64,000 nucleotides of DNA. Origin: Cladophialophora immunda. Taxonomy: Eukaryota; Ascomycota; Eurotiomycetes; Chaetothyriales; Herpotrichiellaceae. Location: assembly GCF_000835495.1 (NCBI RefSeq), contig NW_015622543.1:682001-746000 (forward strand). The letters are read 5' to 3'. The translations under genes were made by a program, and so were the position numbers. The notes under the pieces are model-generated. The model worked only from the letters and a program-made list of their open reading frames with translations, was not told the DNA's origin and searched no databases. Shown in pieces: positions 59,512 through 64,000 of the stretch. The stretch's first letter is position 1. The number at the start of each line of letters is the position of its first letter.

Positions 59512-60006
59512 CCCTCGTAGGCGAGCATTGCGACGCGGCGTCTAGAGTACAATCTACTCAGCTTCGTAGAACAACTGTATCGTTCGTTTCTAGCTTCGGT
59601 AGTGGAAAATGGCACTAAAGATCAAAGGTGATAGAGCGTTAAGCAAAAAATGGTTAGAACATGATATCTCAGTATCATGTTCGGTATTGCGGTCGTCAGT
59701 CCTTCATTGTACCCATTCGTACATTGTATACACCAACATTTACTTAAACCCAGTTCCAGTAATCTCGCCGTGTGAAGGAAACCAGATATGTCCTGATATG
59801 AGGTTTGCATGCTGCGGCCTTGCAGAGGGAATTAAGCTCTGAACAACCAGAATTCTAGGTCTCGAAGGAATTGGATATATTCATTGACTTGATACCTGTT
59901 GAACAAGAGCAAGCCCTGGTTTCTCCTCCGTGCTCGAGCAGCTTCAAGGCAAGTCTCCATTGCTATGTAATTCTTTGAACGGTTGCCGCGTTAGGTCTCT
60001 CCCCCG
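59512..60006. other. Convergent spacer with a hairpin
   Basis: About 500 bases between the stops of the dehydrogenase and the SDR; contains the inverted repeat at 59657. No gene. Confidence 0.5.
59657..59682. repeat. Perfect 10-bp inverted repeat, 6-base loop
   Basis: GAACATGATA is followed by a 6-base loop and its exact complement TATCATGTTC. It could form a hairpin in the 3' UTR of either converging transcript. Confidence 0.8.
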
Positions 60007-61002
60007 TCATTGTGCCGTGAATCCACCGTCAACCATCAACGTGGAGCCGGTGATATACGAACTCCTCCCGCCACAGAGGAAAACGATAGAGTCGGCCACC
60101 TCCTGTGCCCGTGCGAGGCGTTGCAGAGGTACCTTTTGCTCCGCGCTCCTTCGAGCGACCTCGGCGAGGGTCTGATCTTTGGTCACCATCGGGGTGTCGA
60201 CATATCCCGGGCACACGGCGTTGATGCGCAGCCCCGAGCCGGCATAGTCGACCGCCGCTGTCCGCGTCAGGCCTATGACCCCGTGTTTGGACGCCGTGTA
60301 CGCCGTGGACAAGGCGACTCCGACCACCCCACATATTGAACCGATATTCACGATTGAGCCACGCTGAAGAGGGCGACCGTCCCTATTGGGGGATGGACAG
60401 TGTTAGCTGCAAAATGAGAAACTCTCGTCCCTTCCATCACGCGCTCCATAGACCACACAGGAGAACCATGCGACTTACCTGGACGACCGGGTCCAGTCTT
60501 GCTGCAGCATGATCTTGGCCGCTGCTCGCAGCGCATAGAACGTGCCGTTGAGATTGATGTCGACCACCCGGCTCCAATCCTCTGAGGCTGCCTCTGCCGC
60601 TCCTCCTGGGTGCTTGAACGCGACGCCTGCACAGTTGATGAGATAGTCGAGACGCCCGAATTCTTGAGCGACGTTGTTGATCGCCGTCGTCACGTCACTC
60701 TCATTGCGGACGTCGACGGTAGCTCGGTAGACTCTTATAGGAGTGCCGCATGCAGCGGCGGCGGCTTCGACCTCGACACCCACAGCGTCGAGAGCCTTTT
60801 GATCCAGGTCCAGCAGGGCTATCCCTGTGGCGCCCTCTCGGGCCAACGTCAACGCGGTTGCTCTCCCTATGCCTGACCCGGCCCCAGTGATCACTGCATA
60901 ACCTGCGACATCCATTCCAATTGTGCCATGGGGAGAACCTTGCAGGTGCTGTGCAATTTGGTTGGCGCGTTGCTGGCGCGTATTGGAGCCCAGTGACGGC
61001 AT
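60007..61002 (-). CDS. Short-chain dehydrogenase/reductase with PTS2-like N-terminus
   Basis: A classical SDR of 299 residues from two exons (61002-60479, 60382-60007; intron 96 nt). Cofactor motif TGAGSGIG, NCAG (variant of NNAG), and active-site YTASK with an upstream Ser (GVALSTAY). These enzymes interconvert alcohols and ketones with NAD(P). From ATG 61002 the first 30 residues include RANQIAQHL, which fits the nonapeptide PTS2 pattern except for Ala at position 2; from the inner ATG (60915, MDVAGYAVITG) this would be lost. Either start is possible. The gene is divergent to the OYE. Confidence 0.88.
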
Positions 61003-61530
61003 TGAGCTTGTGAGCGTGGCTACTGGCCTTCTCCTGATAATTGTAGATCATGACTTTCGGCCACTGTATCCAAACCGCAAACCCTTTAGACAGCTGGGTT
61101 TTTCACGTGAAGAGGTCAACGCGTGATCCTTGCTACAAGCCTGCCGTGTAAGTTCCGAACGGAATCTGGGTGACGATCGTATTTGGTTTCGGAACCGCTT
61201 TGCTGAGCAGACCTGCCGTGTTTCCGAAACACCTCGGGAATGAATTGTGCACCTTTCAAAATGAAACTACCGCGGTCGCGCATAGCCCAAGAGGACGGAC
61301 CTCGCGATACAAAGACAAGGACGTTCTTTGCTTCTCATGGGGAAGTCAGAATACGGTGGCAGTTCTTGGGCTAAATTGCTTGAGCGATATCAACAAACGC
61401 CCAACTGCATGGTTCTCTCACCATCACTCGTTTATCTACTCTACTCCTTCTAGAAAGGCTCTGTGGCTTCTGTCCCAGGAATTATTTGACAAATCACAAA
61501 CTCTTTGGGCGGATCAGCCAGTGCAAAAGG
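61003..61530. promoter_or_regulatory. Divergent promoter of SDR and OYE genes
   Basis: About 530 bases. A core TTCCGAA occurs three times in 76 bases (61153, 61188 as TTCGGAA, 61222), which suggests binding of a common regulator. Confidence 0.6.
61218..61232. promoter_or_regulatory. 15-bp perfect palindrome GTGTTTCCGAAACAC
   Basis: A 7-bp inverted repeat around a central base sits midway in the SDR/OYE promoter. The TCCGA centre and nearby partial copies look like a regulator site; no factor is assigned. Confidence 0.55.
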
Positions 61531-62823
61531 ATGGCTCGGTCTACGACGCACGACAGAGGGCATGTCTCAGCCGGCACACCTTTCAAGATCACTGAGCAGA
61601 CGCCGACCCTCTTTCGCCCATTGACGATCCGATCCGTGACGCTGCGAAACCGCATCTGGATCTCACCGATGTGCATGTACAGTTTAGACTCTTCAGGGCC
61701 AAACAAGGGGGTCATGACCGACATCTACCTCACGCTGGTGGGTCATTGTGTGTTCAAGGGTGCCGCGTTGGCCATGGTCGAAGCCACCGGGGTGCAACCC
61801 AACGGCCGTATCAGCCCAAACTGTCCAGGCCTCTGGAACGAGACGCAGCAGGCAGGACTGAAGCGGCTGGCCGATTTCATTCACTCGCAAGGCGGGCTCT
61901 GCGGCGTCCAACTGTCCCATGCGGGGCGAAAGGCCAGTACGCTCCCACCGCTCGACGCCGCACGGCTGGGGAAATCGAGTGCTAGGGCACCAGCCGAGAG
62001 GGATGGGTGGCCAGACGACGTAATAGCTCCGTCCGGGGGGGAGGAACTGTCATGGGACGGGAAAAAAGCCTCGGACCCTTCTGGTGGGTATCATACTCCG
62101 CGAGAGATGAGCCTGGATGATGTGCGAGATCTGGTCACAAACTACCACAAGGCCGCCAAACGAGCCGTGGCCGCTGGGGTGGATGTGGTCGAGATCCACG
62201 CCGCGCACGGGTATCTGATCCATCAATTCCTCAGCCCCCTCTCCAACCACCGGAGCGACCGCTACGGGGGAAGCTTCGAGAACCGGGTACGGCTGCTGAT
62301 TGAAGTCATCGAAGCCGTCAGGGCGGCCATCCCGTCCGGCATGCCGCTCGCGGTCCGAATCAGCGCCACCGACTGGATGGAGCACACGCAGCTCGGGCAG
62401 CGGTTGGGCAGCTGGGACGAGGCGAGCACCCTCTGTCTGGCGAGACTGTTGCCCGACCTCGGCGTGGACTTTCTCGACGTCAGCACCGGCGGCAACCATC
62501 CAAGTGCGCTCTACAACGTGTTCGACGCCGGGGAGAGGAACGCGGCAATTGCGTCGCGGATCAAGAAAGCGTTGCGGTCTGAAGGCGAGAACCGGCTCTT
62601 CATCGGCACTGTGGGCATGATCGTCAACGCCAGACAGGCGCGCAGGCTGGTCCAGGGCGACGACTCGGCGGGCACGCCGGGGGTGGATGTCATCTCCGTG
62701 GGCCGCCAGTTCCTGCGAGAACCGGACTGGGTGCTGAAGGTGGCAGACGAACTTGGTGTCGATGTCGCATGGCCGATACAGCTGGAACGCCTCCGGACTC
62801 GCCCTGTAGCTCCACGTATCTGA
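61531..62823 (+). CDS. Old Yellow Enzyme family NADH:flavin oxidoreductase, YqjM-like
   Basis: An FMN enzyme of 430 residues without introns. The motifs are those of class III (YqjM-like) ene-reductases: SPMCMYS, SHAGRKAS, EIHAAHGYLIHQFLSPLSNHRSDRYGGS (substrate-binding His pair) and VRISATDW. Such enzymes reduce activated C=C bonds, for example carvone to dihydrocarvone or alpha,beta-unsaturated ketones and aldehydes. ATG 61531 is used, the first Met in the domain frame. It is divergent to the SDR, suggesting that both are regulated together. No PTS1 (ends APRI). Confidence 0.92.
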   Translation: MARSTTHDRGHVSAGTPFKITEQTPTLFRPLTIRSVTLRNRIWISPMCMYSLDSSGPNKGVMTDIYLTLVGHCVFKGAALAMVEATGVQPNGRISPNCPGLWNETQQAGLKRLADFIHSQGGLCGVQLSHAGRKASTLPPLDAARLGKSSARAPAERDGWPDDVIAPSGGEELSWDGKKASDPSGGYHTPREMSLDDVRDLVTNYHKAAKRAVAAGVDVVEIHAAHGYLIHQFLSPLSNHRSDRYGGSFENRVRLLIEVIEAVRAAIPSGMPLAVRISATDWMEHTQLGQRLGSWDEASTLCLARLLPDLGVDFLDVSTGGNHPSALYNVFDAGERNAAIASRIKKALRSEGENRLFIGTVGMIVNARQARRLVQGDDSAGTPGVDVISVGRQFLREPDWVLKVADELGVDVAWPIQLERLRTRPVAPRI

Positions 62824-63261
62824 GAGAAAAGCGTTGTCATCTACTAGGTTCAGCTACTGATAGGATTGTAAACCATCGACGCCCGACGGCATCGGGTTTC
62901 TAGCTTCGTACGTGGCTTTTCGAGCCTTCCGAAAGTCATCACATATCAACTTGTATGCGTTTTGAGTCCTTTGGCAGCCAAGATGACCGAATTGCACGTC
63001 TTACCCCTCTGCGGCATACCTGTGACACCGGAATACGGATACGCCGGAAAGCAGATTAGCGTACCGATCATCGCAACGGCTTCTGCTAGATCTTCTCCCA
63101 CGTGTCATGAATGGAACTTTGTGGACGCTAGAGATGTTTGTTGCGGTGTGCCAGCTGCGAGACTCCGGGAACGTGTTTCATTTTCGTGGGTCCAAGTACA
63201 GCGCGCTATACCGCGAACCCTACGTGGTTTGGCCACGAGTGTTTGACCATTCGCAACCGTC
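62824..63261. other. Convergent spacer
   Basis: About 440 bases between OYE and P450 stops. One further TTCCGAA occurs at 62927. No gene. Confidence 0.5.
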
Positions 63262-64000
63262 CTATCTTCTTCTTACAGTCAATTTCACATTGAGTTCCGG
63301 CTTCTCCCACAGCAGGAAACTAGATTGATCCGACCAATTCTGACTATCATCGCATAATTCCATGTCGAAATGCCAAATCATTTTGGCCAGCGTGGTTTTC
63401 AGCTCCAGATTCGCCAGGCTAACTCGCGTGTCAGCATATTTACGTGGTGGAAGATTGCTTTAAAGGCAAGAAAGTCCCGACATTCACACTTACTTTTTGC
63501 CGATGCAGTTGCGCGGACCCATGGAGAAGGGCTGCAGAATTTCTCGTCGGTCGTTCTCAAACCTGGGATCACCAAGCCAGCGTTCTGGGATGAACTTTTG
63601 TGGTAGATAGAAGTTTCGCGAGTTGGTGAAGGCTGTCAAGTGACTGACAGAAACGATGGTCTGAGAAAAGGTCAACCTTCCATCCAATCCAGAGAGGGAC
63701 ATCGCAGAAGGGTCAAGACCTACATCTCCTGGGACAAACTGGCCATCAATGGTCTCCCCCGACAGGGGGGTCCGTCTCGGCAGCATGGCCGGCACTGGGG
63801 GATAGATCCGCAAAGCCTCATTGATGACAGCCTGCAGGTATTTGAGTTGGCCCAGTGAGATCGAGCCCATCTCGTCCTCAGTCTGGAAGGCTTGGTCGAT
63901 CTCGTCTTGTAGCTTTTTCAGACACTGGGGATTCTTCAGAAGGTGGTAGGTCATGCCGGCCAACACGGTGGCCGTCGTCTCGCTGCCTGCAAGAACTAAC
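63262..64000 (-). CDS. Cytochrome P450, C-terminal part (runs off the window)
   Basis: The C-terminal portion of a membrane P450, 5' end beyond 64000. Seen are the K-helix EALRIYPP (E-X2-R), AMLPRRTP, FIPERW, and the heme loop FSMGPRNCIGKN (F-X2-G-X-R-X-C-X-G). Two introns are evident: one after the GQFVPGD region and one splitting the GKN codon, after which the L-helix continues LANLELKTTLAKMIWHFDMEL to a stop at 63262. It could hydroxylate the substrate at the top of the pathway (inferred from position). The family (CYP number) cannot be told. Confidence 0.9.

Noticed and set aside
29288..64000. Polyketide synthase, NRPS with condensation domain or terpene synthase in the metabolic region
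   Set aside because: None seen; the only carrier-protein enzyme is the A-T-R reductase, so a classic polyketide or peptide cluster is not supported in this window.

Overview
This is a stretch of nuclear DNA from a filamentous ascomycete. The signs are many 50-110 nt GT..AG introns with CTAAC/CTGAC-like branch sites, nuclear genes for mitochondrial Hsp60, ATP synthase beta and Cox5, Zn2Cys6 regulators, and peroxisomal PTS1 tails. Gene content, with several small Myb/SANT-like proteins and a large terpenoid/aromatic-type metabolic cluster, points to Eurotiomycetes and most probably Chaetothyriales (black yeasts). That placement is an inference. No bacterial, organellar, rRNA, tRNA or transposon gene was recognised.

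Left part (1-15 kb) is mostly housekeeping: the 3' part of mitochondrial chaperonin Hsp60, an SMP-30/gluconolactonase-like beta-propeller, an APC-type amino-acid/GABA/choline permease, a small Myb-like gene, ATP synthase beta, cytochrome c oxidase subunit 5 and cofilin. The middle (16-27 kb) is an array of short, lineage-specific Myb/SANT-like nuclear proteins on both strands. One pair of start exons (16.3 and 16.7 kb) has identical length and splice phase and could share one downstream exon; one member is fused to a C2H2 zinc finger. An organic-solute-transporter-alpha/TMEM184-like membrane protein follows at 28 kb.

Right part (29-64 kb) is an accessory metabolic region. It has three Zn2Cys6 regulators, an A-T-R NRPS-like carboxylate reductase, a 4-coumarate-CoA-ligase-like acyl-CoA ligase, an acyl-CoA dehydrogenase, an MFS transporter, an alpha-methylacyl-CoA racemase, two alpha/beta hydrolases, a Baeyer-Villiger monooxygenase, an enoyl-CoA hydratase/isomerase, an aryl-alcohol-type dehydrogenase, an SDR, an Old Yellow Enzyme and a truncated P450. 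Several end in peroxisomal tripeptides (SKL, SKL, AKL, AKI, and a weaker TKL).

The enzyme set reads as a route in which a cyclic alcohol is oxidised to a ketone, an enone is reduced, the ring is turned into a lactone by the BVMO, the lactone is hydrolysed, and the methyl-branched acid is activated, epimerised and beta-oxidised in peroxisomes. This parallels bacterial carveol/dihydrocarvone degradation. The substrate is not proven, and the A-T-R reductase may belong to a separate or biosynthetic branch. Exon boundaries below were inferred by eye from splice signals and reading-frame continuity.
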